Below are positions 1 to 7,584 of a stretch of 15,619 nt of DNA, piece after piece. The notes beneath the pieces are model-generated. The model ran no database searches. It saw nothing but the letters and a program-made list of their open reading frames with translations, and was not told the origin of the DNA. The DNA is from Candidatus Gastranaerophilales bacterium (GTDB lineage: Bacteria > Cyanobacteriota > Vampirovibrionia > Gastranaerophilales > Gastranaerophilaceae), in the NCBI GenBank assembly GCA_944323095.1, contig CALURE010000026.1, positions 1 to 15,619 of the forward strand, written 5' to 3'. A program made the position numbers and the translations under genes. Every line of letters starts with the position of its first letter. Positions within the stretch are counted from its first letter, which is position 1.

Positions 1-32
1 TCAGTTGTCGGCATTTTCATTTGTGGTGCCAT
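1..32 (-). CDS. secY: Preprotein translocase subunit SecY, first codons only (partial)
   Basis: An ATG at 32-30 overlaps the rplO stop by one base (TAATG), and the frame stays open to the window edge (MAPQMKMPTT...). Only about ten codons are visible, too few for a family match. The call rests on gene order: in bacterial spc operons secY directly follows rplO. The one-base overlap suggests translational coupling, which is inference. A different gene could start here. Confidence 0.6.
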   Translation of the reverse strand, partial: MAPQMKMPTT

Positions 33-478
33 TATACTAACTCAACCTTTCCGCCTGCTTTTTCAATTTTTTCTTTTGCTGATGGTGTTACATAACAAGC
101 TTTAACAGTAACAGCGCCTTTCAATTCGCCGTTGCCTAAAACTCTTAAACCGACACATGAAGGATGTACTCTTCCTGCTTCTTTCAAAATTTCTAAAGAA
201 ACTTCTTTCAAGCCGTATTGAGCAATTCTGCCGACATTGATTTCTGCATATTGAAGCTGGTTAATAATTTTAAAGCCTTTCAATTTCGGCATTTGTCTGT
301 AACCGGGCATCTGACCGCCTTCAAAACCTCTTTTAGCAGAGCTTCCTGAACGCTGGCCTTCACCGTTATGACCGCGGCAGGATGTTTTACCTCTGCCTGA
401 TGAACGGCCTCTGCCTACTCTTTTAATTTTATGTGTTGAACCTTCTGCAGGTCTTAAATCTTCTAATGTAATTGTCAT
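32..478 (-). CDS. rplO: 50S ribosomal protein L15
   Basis: L15 is a late-assembling protein of the large ribosomal subunit. The 148-residue product has the family's usual length. Its N-terminal half shows the Gly/Arg-rich L15 signature: GRGRSSGRGKTSCRGHNGEG at about residues 22-41, then GFEGGQMPGYRQMPKLKGF at about 51-69. The C-terminal globular half ends in a GGKVELV tail. The ATG at 478 has an AAAGGAAATT Shine-Dalgarno just upstream. It sits between rpmD (101-base gap, unusually long) and secY (one-base overlap). The identification is secure. Confidence 0.97.
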   Translation of the reverse strand: MTITLEDLRPAEGSTHKIKRVGRGRSSGRGKTSCRGHNGEGQRSGSSAKRGFEGGQMPGYRQMPKLKGFKIINQLQYAEINVGRIAQYGLKEVSLEILKEAGRVHPSCVGLRVLGNGELKGAVTVKACYVTPSAKEKIEKAGGKVELV

Positions 479-579
479 TTTTAATTTCCTTTCTTACTCG
501 CTTTCGCTTACGCAATACCGGAAGAACAGAGGGCATGATGCAGCATAAACAATTTTGCATCTTGCCATTTCTGAGCTTC

Positions 580-771
580 TTATTCTACTATTTGAACTAA
601 ATGAGGCACTTTGTTAACCATGCCTAAAATAGTTGCACTGTTGTAGTGTTCTACAACTTGATTTTGTTTTTTCAAACCTAAACCTGCAACAACCTTGCGC
701 TGAGCTTCTGAAGCTCCGATAAGGCTTTTTACAAGTTTGATTTTTATTTGTTTTAATTCTGTTTTTGCCAT
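580..771 (-). CDS. rpmD: 50S ribosomal protein L30
   Basis: L30 is a small protein of the large ribosomal subunit. The 63-residue product matches bacterial L30 in length and pattern: the IKIKLVKSLIGASEAQRKVVAGLGL strand-helix start, the Q(N)xVxxxNSATILGMVNKVPHLVQ segment and the VxIVE end. The ATG at 771 is preceded by AAAAAAGGAAAT, a good Shine-Dalgarno. Its place between rpsE and rplO is canonical. The gap to rpsE is 118 bases of AT-rich DNA, wider than usual within this operon. The identification is secure. Confidence 0.95.
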   Translation of the reverse strand: MAKTELKQIKIKLVKSLIGASEAQRKVVAGLGLKKQNQVVEHYNSATILGMVNKVPHLVQIVE

Positions 772-889
772 TTTGTTATTTCCTTTTTTATTATCTTGAT
801 TATTACAATGTATAAGTAAATAGGTTAATAAGCGAATAAATTTATTAAATTAAATAGCCTATCCTCTTACCTTCCTATCATCATATCAT

Positions 890-1567
890 CTAGTTTAGTA
901 ATTCAGCCATTGTCAAACCGCGCTTTTTAGCGACTTCCGAGAACGGTGTAAGAGCTTTTAAAGCTTCTAAAGTAGCGTTTGCAGCGTTAAGTGGAGCTTT
1001 TGAACCTAATGATTTTGCTAATATGTTTTCAATACCTGCAAGTTCAAGAACTAAACGAACTGCACCGCCGGCGATAATACCTGTACCTTGTGAAGCAGGT
1101 TTAAGCATAACAGCACCTGCACCAGAACGTCCAGTAATCGGGTGAGGAATTGTAGTTTTGAATATAGGTACTGTGATAAGATTTTTTCTTCCGTCAGCAA
1201 TAGCTTTTTGAATAGCAATAATAACTTCAGAAGCTTTTGCACATCCTACACCTACCTGGCCTTTTTTGTTGCCTACAATTACGATTGCACGGAAGCTCAA
1301 TTTTTTACCGCCTTTAACAACTTTAGTTACACGGCTGATTTGAACAACGCGTTCAATCCATTCTGATTGTGGTTTATCTTCTGTTTCAATTTTCTGTTTT
1401 TTAGAACCTCTTGATCTTCTTTTAGAAGGTCTTTCTTCTTCAACAGGTAATTCTTCTTTTATTTCTGCTTCTACAGCATCTACAGTTTCAGATGTTTCTG
1501 CTGCGGCATTCTCTGTTTCTTCAACCGCAGTTTCAACAGTCATTTCTTCTTTGTTTTCTAAATCCAT
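890..1567 (-). CDS. rpsE: 30S ribosomal protein S5 with a long acidic N-terminal extension
   Basis: S5 is a small-subunit protein involved in decoding accuracy and mRNA helicase activity at the entry tunnel. The core begins near residue 68 (SEWIERVVQISRVTKVVKGG) and continues with KLSFRAIVIVGNKKGQVGVGCAKA, the IPHPITGRSGAGAVMLKPASQGTGIIAGGAVR ribosome-contact region and the C-terminal domain. The core resembles cyanobacterial S5. Residues 1-67 are extra compared with typical S5 of about 165-175 residues: roughly 45 residues very rich in Glu/Ala/Thr/Val, then a basic stretch (RPSKRRSRGSKKQK). The ATG at 1567 has AAAGGT upstream. An in-frame ATG at codon 9 is an alternative start but would not remove the extension. 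A repeat palindrome lies in the leader. rplR is not upstream, which is unusual. Confidence 0.95.
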   Translation of the reverse strand: MDLENKEEMTVETAVEETENAAAETSETVDAVEAEIKEELPVEEERPSKRRSRGSKKQKIETEDKPQSEWIERVVQISRVTKVVKGGKKLSFRAIVIVGNKKGQVGVGCAKASEVIIAIQKAIADGRKNLITVPIFKTTIPHPITGRSGAGAVMLKPASQGTGIIAGGAVRLVLELAGIENILAKSLGSKAPLNAANATLEALKALTPFSEVAKKRGLTMAELLN

Positions 1568-1594
1568 TGATTTTTACCTTTCATTTAACTTGTC

Positions 1595-1615
1595 ATTCTG
1601 AACTTATTTCAGAAT
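1595..1615. repeat. Short palindromic repeat, copy 1 (rpsE leader)
   Basis: Perfect 8-base arms ATTCTGAA and TTCAGAAT enclose the five-base loop CTTAT, preceded by GTC. It belongs to the same family as the copies at 8943, 8978, 14181, 14246 and 14525. It lies about 30 bases before the rpsE start on the minus strand, so it would form a hairpin in the mRNA leader if transcription begins upstream. Confidence 0.8.
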
Positions 1616-1741
1616 CTAATTTCTATTAAATTATCGAATACATCAAAATAAAGCTATATCATAGCTATTGATAAAATATTCGTGAGTAACTTTTCTGACA
1701 AAATTAATTATTACAGAAAAAATAATAAATTGCAAGTCCTT

Positions 1742-2278
1742 TTAGAGTTTTCCTTCTTTAACTTCATTTACAAATTCATCATAGGTAATATTTTTTGCAT
1801 TATTTTTTTTCAAAAACTTTTTAAATTTGGGCATGTCAAAATCTGCCGACTGTTTTAAGGCTTTTGCATACCGCAGGTGCTGAGGAAAATTTTCTTTTTG
1901 AGCTTCTGCGCCAAACCTTGATACTCTCATTAAATTAGGTATAAAATTTTTTAGATTGTAAAGAGCAAGTTTCATTTTGTCTTTCCCTGTGAAAACACAC
2001 ATGGGAAGTTTTTCTATTGTATCGGAATCGATTAAGTTGTGCCTTGTAGCATTATTAATAATCCAGCTGAATGATGCATTTTCTTTTTGCGGCAATGTTG
2101 AAAGATGCTGCAAAAACAGCGCCTGTTCCATCGATTCTGCTTTGAATAAGATATTTTCTCTGCAAAATTCCTTAAAGTTTTTATTAAACTGGACAAATTC
2201 CTGCGGGGAAACTTTTACAATACGTATTGCGGTAAAATTTTGATTATGATTATATTGATAATTTGAATTTATTTTCAC
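1742..2278 (-). CDS. Hypothetical protein, 178 aa
   Basis: I do not recognise a family. The product is basic and mostly helical in character, with no membrane segment or signal peptide. The N-terminus is Asn/Gln/Tyr-rich (NSNYQYNHNQNFTAIRIVKVS). A Lys-rich segment follows at about residues 150-160 (KFKKFLKKNNAK), and the protein ends NITYDEFVNEVKEGKL. The start at 2278 is GTG (VKINSN...) with only a weak purine stretch upstream, so translation may be coupled to the mutase gene, whose stop lies 23 bases before. The 174 bases after its stop separate it from rpsE and hold a repeat palindrome and AT-rich sequence with no clear terminator. The long open frame and close spacing support a real gene. 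Confidence 0.7.
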   Translation of the reverse strand: MKINSNYQYNHNQNFTAIRIVKVSPQEFVQFNKNFKEFCRENILFKAESMEQALFLQHLSTLPQKENASFSWIINNATRHNLIDSDTIEKLPMCVFTGKDKMKLALYNLKNFIPNLMRVSRFGAEAQKENFPQHLRYAKALKQSADFDMPKFKKFLKKNNAKNITYDEFVNEVKEGKL

Positions 2279-2301
2279 GACTTTTTATTCCGTTTCTTAA
2301 T

Positions 2302-3759
2302 TTACTGTTTTAAAATACTTTCTAAGGTACTAATCATACAAGATTTAAACCTGTCACATTCTTCTTTATTTTTGGCTTCAAATCTTAATGTAAACACAGG
2401 CTCCGTGTTGCTCTGTCTTATCAGTGCAAATCCTCCGTCAAAGACAATTCTCATGCCATCAAGTGTTATTATTTCTTTAATATCAGACCCAAACATATTT
2501 CTGTTGCTTTCTACACACTGTTTGAATTTTTCAAGCACTTCTTTTTTCTTTTCATTCGGGCACGGAAAGCGGACTTCCGGAGATGAACAAACTTCATCGA
2601 AAGGTTTTAACATATCTGAAATTTTGAAATTCGGATTAACTTTTTTATGCTTTGAAATTATTTCGATAATTCTGCATCCTGCATAAATTGCGTCGTCAAA
2701 GCCGTAATATCTGTCTTTAAAGAATGTATGGCCGCTCATTTCACCGGCAAGAAGCGCATTTGTTTCTTTCATTTTATCTTTGATATAGCCGTGTCCTGTT
2801 TTACACATAACAGCATTTCCGCCGAGTTTGTTAATCTGATCATAAAGAACCTGAGAACATTTAACCTCACTTACAACTGTCGGGCAGGTACCAGTTTTTT
2901 TGCAGTCTTCTACCAAATCCATTGCATAAATTAAAAGTAATTTGTCACCGGTTAAGAATTTTCCGTCTTCATCTATAATTCCTATTCTGTCGCTGTCACC
3001 GTCGTAGGCAATTCCAATATCTGCCTTATTTTCAACAACAACTTCTTTCAGAGTATCAAGCGTTTTTTCTACACTCGGATTAGGGTGGTGGTTAGGGAAA
3101 TTTCCATCCGGTTCTGAGAATAATTCAATGACATCACAGCCGAGTTTTCTGTATAGTTCCGGCCCTATTACACCGCCTGTTGCATTTGCACTGTCAACTA
3201 CAACTTTAACACCTTTTCCTATATTTCCAAATCTATTTTCCATATCTTTAATATAGTCTGGAATTATGTTATACAGTTTAACGGTTGAATGGTGTAATGG
3301 TTTAATGGTAGAGGGCATATTTATCCAGTTTTTTAGCGTAATTTCTTTAACCTCGGCGATCTGTTTTTCGGTTAAGGTTCTTTTGTTATAAGTCATTTTT
3401 AAGCCGTTGTATTCTTTAGGGTTATGGCTTGCCGTAATAATCGCAGCCGCAATAATATTGTATCCGGGGATTCCGACAACTTCTGAATAATACCCTATAG
3501 GAGTCGGAGCAAGCCCTAGCTGAATTACATGCGCGCCAGTTGAAATTATCCCGTCAGTTAAAGCTTTTTCAAGTGCAGGGGAATGAAGTCTTGCATCGCG
3601 TGTAATAGTAATATACATATCAGATTCTTTTTTCCCTGATTGTTTTTTCAGCCACTCTACAAATCCGCGTCCGATATTATAAAAAAGTTCTTCAGTAATA
3701 TCTTCGCCGTAAATTCCTCGTATGTCATTTTTGCCAAACGCATGTTCATATTTATTCAT
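2302..3759 (-). CDS. Phosphomannomutase/phosphoglucomutase family protein
   Basis: Alpha-D-phosphohexomutase superfamily enzyme, interconverting hexose 1- and 6-phosphates in the cytoplasm to supply sugar nucleotides for envelope glycans. The 485-residue product carries all four signatures in order: the active-site phosphoserine loop TASHNP (109-114, Ser111), the metal-binding loop DGDSDR (253-258), the sugar-binding loop GEMSGH (339-344) and the phosphate-binding loop RQSNTEP (448-454). The FGKNDIRGIYGEDI start is also typical. This is closest to the AlgC/ManB type acting on mannose and glucose phosphates; exact substrate preference cannot be read from sequence. The ATG at 3759 has an AAGGGGAG Shine-Dalgarno about eight bases upstream. 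It is divergent from the ABC permease and probably co-transcribed with the 178-aa gene. Confidence 0.9.
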   Translation of the reverse strand: MNKYEHAFGKNDIRGIYGEDITEELFYNIGRGFVEWLKKQSGKKESDMYITITRDARLHSPALEKALTDGIISTGAHVIQLGLAPTPIGYYSEVVGIPGYNIIAAAIITASHNPKEYNGLKMTYNKRTLTEKQIAEVKEITLKNWINMPSTIKPLHHSTVKLYNIIPDYIKDMENRFGNIGKGVKVVVDSANATGGVIGPELYRKLGCDVIELFSEPDGNFPNHHPNPSVEKTLDTLKEVVVENKADIGIAYDGDSDRIGIIDEDGKFLTGDKLLLIYAMDLVEDCKKTGTCPTVVSEVKCSQVLYDQINKLGGNAVMCKTGHGYIKDKMKETNALLAGEMSGHTFFKDRYYGFDDAIYAGCRIIEIISKHKKVNPNFKISDMLKPFDEVCSSPEVRFPCPNEKKKEVLEKFKQCVESNRNMFGSDIKEIITLDGMRIVFDGGFALIRQSNTEPVFTLRFEAKNKEECDRFKSCMISTLESILKQ

Positions 3760-3785
3760 ATTAAATTCTCCCCTTATTATTATTG

Positions 3786-3795
3786 TATAATTATA
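3786..3795. promoter_or_regulatory. Palindromic -10 box shared by divergent genes
   Basis: TATAATTATA is a perfect palindrome that supplies a consensus TATAAT on both strands: 3786-3791 on plus and 3795-3790 on minus. On plus, six bases separate the box from the permease ATG, so the predicted start of transcription falls on the ATG itself. On minus, the mutase would get a leader of roughly 24 bases carrying its Shine-Dalgarno. The -35 elements are weak on both sides (a TTACCA-like hexamer for minus). The assignment is inferred from position and consensus only. Confidence 0.5.
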
Positions 3796-3797
3796 GC

Positions 3798-4679
3798 ATG
3801 AAAAAATTCCTTGGTAATTTATCTAATAATCAGCAGCTGGCAGGGTGGATTTTTATACTTCCCGCGCTTGTTGGAACTTTAATTTTTATTGTAATTCCCG
3901 TTATCTGCTCATTTGGCTTGAGCTTTCTAAAATGGGATTTGCTAAATCCTATGCAATTTGTAGGATTAAACAATTACAGAGAAATTTTTTCTGATGCTTT
4001 ATTTTATAAAATACTCTGGAATACTGTGGTATTTGCACTTTCGACTTCTATTTTCGGAGTTATTATTCCGCTTGTTCTTGCATGTATTCTAAATTCTAAA
4101 ATCAGGGGGGCTGAATTTTATAAAACTGCTTATTTTCTTCCCTTCATAACCCCCATGGTTGTTATCGGTGTTGTCTGGGAATGGATTTTTGATCCGAATA
4201 TAGGTTTTTTAAATCATATTTTGCATTTGCATATAAATTGGCTTTATGACCCACATTATGCAATGGCTGCTCTTATTATTGTGTCTGTATGGAAACTTAT
4301 CGGATATAATATGATAATATTTTTAACAGGATTATCGGGAATTTCGCAAAGCTTGTTTGAAGCTGCGAAAATTGACGGTGCTAATCCTTTTGAAACTTTT
4401 AAAAATATCACTGTCCCGCTGCTTTCACCGACAATATTTTTTGTTGTAATAATTACTGCAATAAGTTCGTTTCAGATATTTGATTTAATTTATTTAATGA
4501 CTGGGGGCGGGCCTTTGGACAGTACTAATGTTCTTGTTTATGCAATTTATAAAAATGCTTTTGAATATTTTAATGTTGGCAAAGCCTCCGCAATTGCTTA
4601 TGTTCTCTTTGTTCTAATACTTATTTTGACATTAATTCAGTGGAATTTACGAAAAAAACTTGTTTATAACGAAAATTAA
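3798..4679 (+). CDS. Sugar-type ABC transporter permease (MalF/UgpA-like)
   Basis: Inner-membrane permease subunit of a binding-protein-dependent ABC importer, carbohydrate (CUT1) type. The 293-residue product has about six hydrophobic segments, starting at about residues 15-40. The EAA loop that docks the ATPase is clear at about 188-209 (EAAKIDGANPFETFKNITVPLL). The late IFDLIYLMTGGGPLDSTNVLVYAIY segment is typical of MalF/UgpA/LacF permeases. I place the start at the ATG (MKKFLGNL) rather than the upstream in-frame TTG at 3783, which adds five residues and lies in the -10 box. There is no Shine-Dalgarno. No partner permease, binding protein or ATPase is encoded in the window, so the transporter must be completed from elsewhere. 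Confidence 0.88.
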   Translation: MKKFLGNLSNNQQLAGWIFILPALVGTLIFIVIPVICSFGLSFLKWDLLNPMQFVGLNNYREIFSDALFYKILWNTVVFALSTSIFGVIIPLVLACILNSKIRGAEFYKTAYFLPFITPMVVIGVVWEWIFDPNIGFLNHILHLHINWLYDPHYAMAALIIVSVWKLIGYNMIIFLTGLSGISQSLFEAAKIDGANPFETFKNITVPLLSPTIFFVVIITAISSFQIFDLIYLMTGGGPLDSTNVLVYAIYKNAFEYFNVGKASAIAYVLFVLILILTLIQWNLRKKLVYNEN

Positions 4680-4727
4680 CTTTTGTAACAATAAACCCTA
4701 AAAATTTAAAGCTAAAGCTTTTTAAAT

Positions 4728-4747
4728 CCGTATATAGATTTATACGG
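4728..4747 (+). promoter_or_regulatory. Hairpin overlapping the Shine-Dalgarno of the 46-aa gene
   Basis: Perfect 7-base arms CCGTATA (4728-4734) and TATACGG (4741-4747) flank the loop TAGATT. The right arm runs into the GGAG Shine-Dalgarno (4746-4749) of the gene starting at 4758, so folding would partly hide the ribosome-binding site. A weaker AAAGC/GCTTT inverted repeat followed by T's lies just before (about 4708-4722) and could end the permease transcript. Regulation is inferred. Confidence 0.4.
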
Positions 4748-4757
4748 AGTGTAAATT

Positions 4758-4898
4758 ATGTACGAGGATTTAAAAAACGAAAAAATTGTTGTAGAGCTTA
4801 TTAATCTTGTTGAAAGTGTTGAAAATATGCAGAAAGACATAGATGCATACTGCGAATTTATGAAGGGTGTAATCCTTAATACTTCCGGCAAAAATTAG
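4758..4898 (+). CDS. Small hypothetical protein, 46 aa
   Basis: ATG at 4758, stop TAG at 4896-4898. The product begins MYEDLKNEKIVVELINLVES and ends NTSGKN. It is acidic, with regularly spaced Leu/Ile/Val suggesting one or two amphipathic helices, possibly a coiled coil. There is one Cys and no membrane segment. A GGAG motif sits eight bases before the ATG, the main support for translation, and a 7-bp hairpin overlaps it. The gene lies between the permease (78-base gap) and the flavoprotein (45-base gap), all on the plus strand. I recognise no family, and the function is unknown. Confidence 0.6.
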   Translation: MYEDLKNEKIVVELINLVESVENMQKDIDAYCEFMKGVILNTSGKN

Positions 4899-4931
4899 TA
4901 AAATGTCTAATGAATTGAAAAATTTATATTG

Positions 4932-4943
4932 TATATTGATAAT
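4932..4943 (+). promoter_or_regulatory. -10 region placing transcription start at the flavoprotein ATG
   Basis: TATATT at 4932-4937 is followed by six bases and then the ATG at 4944, the same geometry as the ABC permease, so a leaderless mRNA is predicted. GATAAT at 4938-4943 with TTGAAA at 4915-4920 (17-base spacer) is a competing match. Using it would start transcription inside the gene, which argues against it. No Shine-Dalgarno is present. Confidence 0.4.
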
Positions 4944-6305
4944 ATGAAAATTATTATTTTAGGCGGAGTTGCGGCAGGGGCAAAGGCTGCGGCAAAAGCG
5001 CGCAGAGAACTTCCTGATGCTGAAATTAATTTATATACCGATGATACGCATATTTCTTATTCTGCCTGCGGGCTTCCGTATTATATTGAAGGTAATTTTG
5101 AAGATTACCGCATGCTTCTCGTGCGTTCTCCTGAGGAATTTGAAAGCAAAAATGTTCATATTCATTTATTAAACAGAGCCGTAAAAATTATACCGGAAAC
5201 CAAACAGGTTTTAATTCTGAATCTTGAAAGCCAGCGTGCTTTTCTTGCAGACTATGACAAACTTATTATTGCAACCGGTGCACGGCCAGTTATTCCAAAA
5301 ATTAAAAATGTAAACTTGCCAAATGTTTTTACAATAAGAAAAATAGAAGACGGTATTGCTATTAAAGAAAAAGCTTTAAAATCATCGCGTGCGGTAATTG
5401 TCGGGGCAGGCTACATCGGGATAGAGCTTCTTGAAGCACTTGTGAAACAAAATCTAAAAGTAAATGTAATTGAATATGCGCCAAATATTATGACAATATT
5501 TGATGATGATATGTCACATTTAATAAAACAACAGCTCGAATCTATAAGTGAGGGACGTTTTGAAATTTACACATCTGAAATAGTAACAGAGTTTTCCGGT
5601 GACACAGAAGGGATTCACACTGTGAGAACCGGTACAGGCAAAGAATTTAAAACAGATTTTGCTGTTATTTGCACGGGAGTTACACCGAATGTTGAAATTG
5701 CCAGAGATGCTGGTATTGAAATCGGGATAACAGGTGCTATAAAAGTAAATGATAAAATGGAAACGAATATAGAAGATATTTATGCCTGTGGTGACTGTGT
5801 TGAAGAAAATCTTATAATAAGCGATACAAAAATCTGGCTTCCTCTCGGCTCAAATGCAAACAAAGAAGGCAGGGTTGCGGCTATAAATGCATGCGGCGGG
5901 GATGAACATTTTCACGGTGTCTTAGGTTCATCTGTCACAAGATGCTTAAATTTAACAATGTCAATGACAGGATTAACCGAAAAAAGAGCGGTTTCGCTGG
6001 GTTATTCACCTGTCTCAGTAACAGTTACCAAAAATGACAAAGTCGGATATATGCCTGATGTTAATAATATTACACTCAAATTAACCGCAGACTATAAAAC
6101 TGGAATTATACTTGGCGCTCAGGCAGTAGGCGCAGGTGATGCCGACAAAAGAATTAATGCCTTAACAGCAGCTCTGCTCGCGAAAATGACTGTTCAGGAA
6201 TTTTATAAAAACGATCTTACATATGCGCCTCCGTTTTCTCCAACAATAGATCCGCTTTTAAATGCAGCCCAGCTGCTTGCAGGTAAAGTCAGCCCAAAAG
6301 ATTAG
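4944..6305 (+). CDS. CoA-disulfide reductase-like FAD/NAD(P)H oxidoreductase
   Basis: Pyridine-nucleotide-disulfide oxidoreductase using one redox cysteine. The family reduces CoA disulfide or related disulfides/persulfides, or acts as NADH oxidase/peroxidase. The 453-residue product shows an N-terminal FAD-binding GGVAAG (7-12), a SYSACGLPYYI motif with the redox Cys at 42, ATGARP (110-115), a second dinucleotide fold GAGYIG (154-159), ACGDC (281-285) and a C-terminal dimerisation domain with YAPPFSP (428-434). That tail and the single Cys in CGLPYYI favour CoA-disulfide reductase over water-forming NADH oxidase. The specific substrate is inference. The start is the ATG giving MKIIILGG; an upstream in-frame TTG at 4929 adds only MYIDN. 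Its 3' end overlaps the convergent FAD gene by 17 bases with no terminator between. Confidence 0.88.
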   Translation: MKIIILGGVAAGAKAAAKARRELPDAEINLYTDDTHISYSACGLPYYIEGNFEDYRMLLVRSPEEFESKNVHIHLLNRAVKIIPETKQVLILNLESQRAFLADYDKLIIATGARPVIPKIKNVNLPNVFTIRKIEDGIAIKEKALKSSRAVIVGAGYIGIELLEALVKQNLKVNVIEYAPNIMTIFDDDMSHLIKQQLESISEGRFEIYTSEIVTEFSGDTEGIHTVRTGTGKEFKTDFAVICTGVTPNVEIARDAGIEIGITGAIKVNDKMETNIEDIYACGDCVEENLIISDTKIWLPLGSNANKEGRVAAINACGGDEHFHGVLGSSVTRCLNLTMSMTGLTEKRAVSLGYSPVSVTVTKNDKVGYMPDVNNITLKLTADYKTGIILGAQAVGAGDADKRINALTAALLAKMTVQEFYKNDLTYAPPFSPTIDPLLNAAQLLAGKVSPKD

Positions 6306-7584
6306 CAATATATTTAGCGACACCTTCTCCCATGGAAAAACAGCTTCCCTGAACTCTTAATGCTCCCTGTGACATAAAATCGGCAGAAAGACATCTTCCT
6401 GCAACAAAAAGATTTTCAATGTCTGCTGACATTAGACTTTCAATAGGCAACTGGTAGTCCTTTACAGCCTTCAGTGTTGATTTGCCGCGGGTATTTGAAT
6501 GAACATCAACAGGATAATCTGACACTACAACAGGATGCTCAAACTTTTTCCCGCTCAGAAGGTCGTCAATTGTATAAATATATTTTCCCTTAATTCGTCT
6601 GGAAACCCTTACCCCGAGCATATCTGCAATATTTGATATAAAAGCATTTTCAAATCCGGGAAAGTAAATCCTGCAGAATTGTAGATATCTGTATATGTTC
6701 TGACGCGCTAACAGCAAGGCTTTTGAGATATTCTTAACCTCTAAAGAATTTCTGTAATCAATAATTCTAGGGCAGTTAAAAGCAACAGTATCAGGCATTC
6801 CCGGAACCGTAAATATCTGAAAGTAGTTAGTATCATACTCATTAAGTATGCCCTTTTCTACAGCATCATTAAATAAAGGCGCTAAAGCCCACTTTTTATC
6901 AGGATCCCACGTATAAGCCGTAGAAAGATGTATATAACCGTCAATATGCTCTATAGTTGTAACATTTCTATCTTTATCATAATCTTCAAGCCACTGGGCG
7001 AAAGTTTTTAAATCAATTCCACCCATCATAAATCGCAGAGTGACAGGCTGAAATTCATCAGGTTTTTCAAGAAAATTACAATTGCAAATTTTTCCGACAA
7101 CACAATTTCCTGTTGCATCAATTACATATCTCGCTTCGATAGATACAGATAATTCTTTTTTAGGAATATCTATCTCGTCGTTATATGCCGATAATATTTC
7201 TTTAGTTATCTTTATTCTTTTTATTTTATTATTCTCAACTTTTATGCCTAAAATATTTGTGTCAAAAAATAATTCAACATTAGCCCTTTTCATTAAATTA
7301 TCAAGAGCAATTTTTGTTATTTCGGGATTAAACCAGGCAGGATTGTTTTGATAAGTTATTTGTCCGCCGAGTCTGTGGCATTCGTCGATTAATGCATTTT
7401 TAAAATCAGTATTTATCTGGTTATTACCTGATTTCATAACTGGAATTACAAGTCCTGAGGTTATCGTCCCGCCAAGATGAATATTTTTTTCAATTAAAAG
7501 TGTTTTCAATCCGAGTTTGCCTGCAGTATATGCGGCTGCACAGCCGGCAGTTCCGCCGCCTATTATTACAACGTCATAAATCAT
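6289..7584 (-). CDS. FAD-dependent oxidoreductase
   Basis: Flavoprotein of the FAD-dependent oxidoreductase (FAD_oxidored) type, 431 residues. It has an N-terminal dinucleotide fold GGGTAG (9-14), with Glu32 positioned to bind the FAD ribose, and LGGTITSG (37-44). A mid-protein EARYVIDATGNCVVG segment is typical of flavin enzymes. The C-terminal FAD motif is VAGRCLSADFMSQGALRVQG followed by GSCFSMGEGVA. No signal peptide or membrane segment is seen. The substrate is not evident. Its ATG lies inside the end of the methyltransferase gene (11-base overlap, ATGATTTATGA), so the two are almost certainly translated together. That context hints at work on the same tRNA modification as MnmC, but this is not the canonical MnmC oxidase domain. 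The stop is TGA. Confidence 0.85.
   Translation of the reverse strand: MIYDVVIIGGGTAGCAAAYTAGKLGLKTLLIEKNIHLGGTITSGLVIPVMKSGNNQINTDFKNALIDECHRLGGQITYQNNPAWFNPEITKIALDNLMKRANVELFFDTNILGIKVENNKIKRIKITKEILSAYNDEIDIPKKELSVSIEARYVIDATGNCVVGKICNCNFLEKPDEFQPVTLRFMMGGIDLKTFAQWLEDYDKDRNVTTIEHIDGYIHLSTAYTWDPDKKWALAPLFNDAVEKGILNEYDTNYFQIFTVPGMPDTVAFNCPRIIDYRNSLEVKNISKALLLARQNIYRYLQFCRIYFPGFENAFISNIADMLGVRVSRRIKGKYIYTIDDLLSGKKFEHPVVVSDYPVDVHSNTRGKSTLKAVKDYQLPIESLMSADIENLFVAGRCLSADFMSQGALRVQGSCFSMGEGVAKYIANLLG

Noticed and set aside
1690..1730. Terminator after the 178-aa gene
   Set aside because: The TTTTCTG/CAGAAAA arms are AT-rich, separated by a long loop and not followed by a proper T-run on the minus strand.
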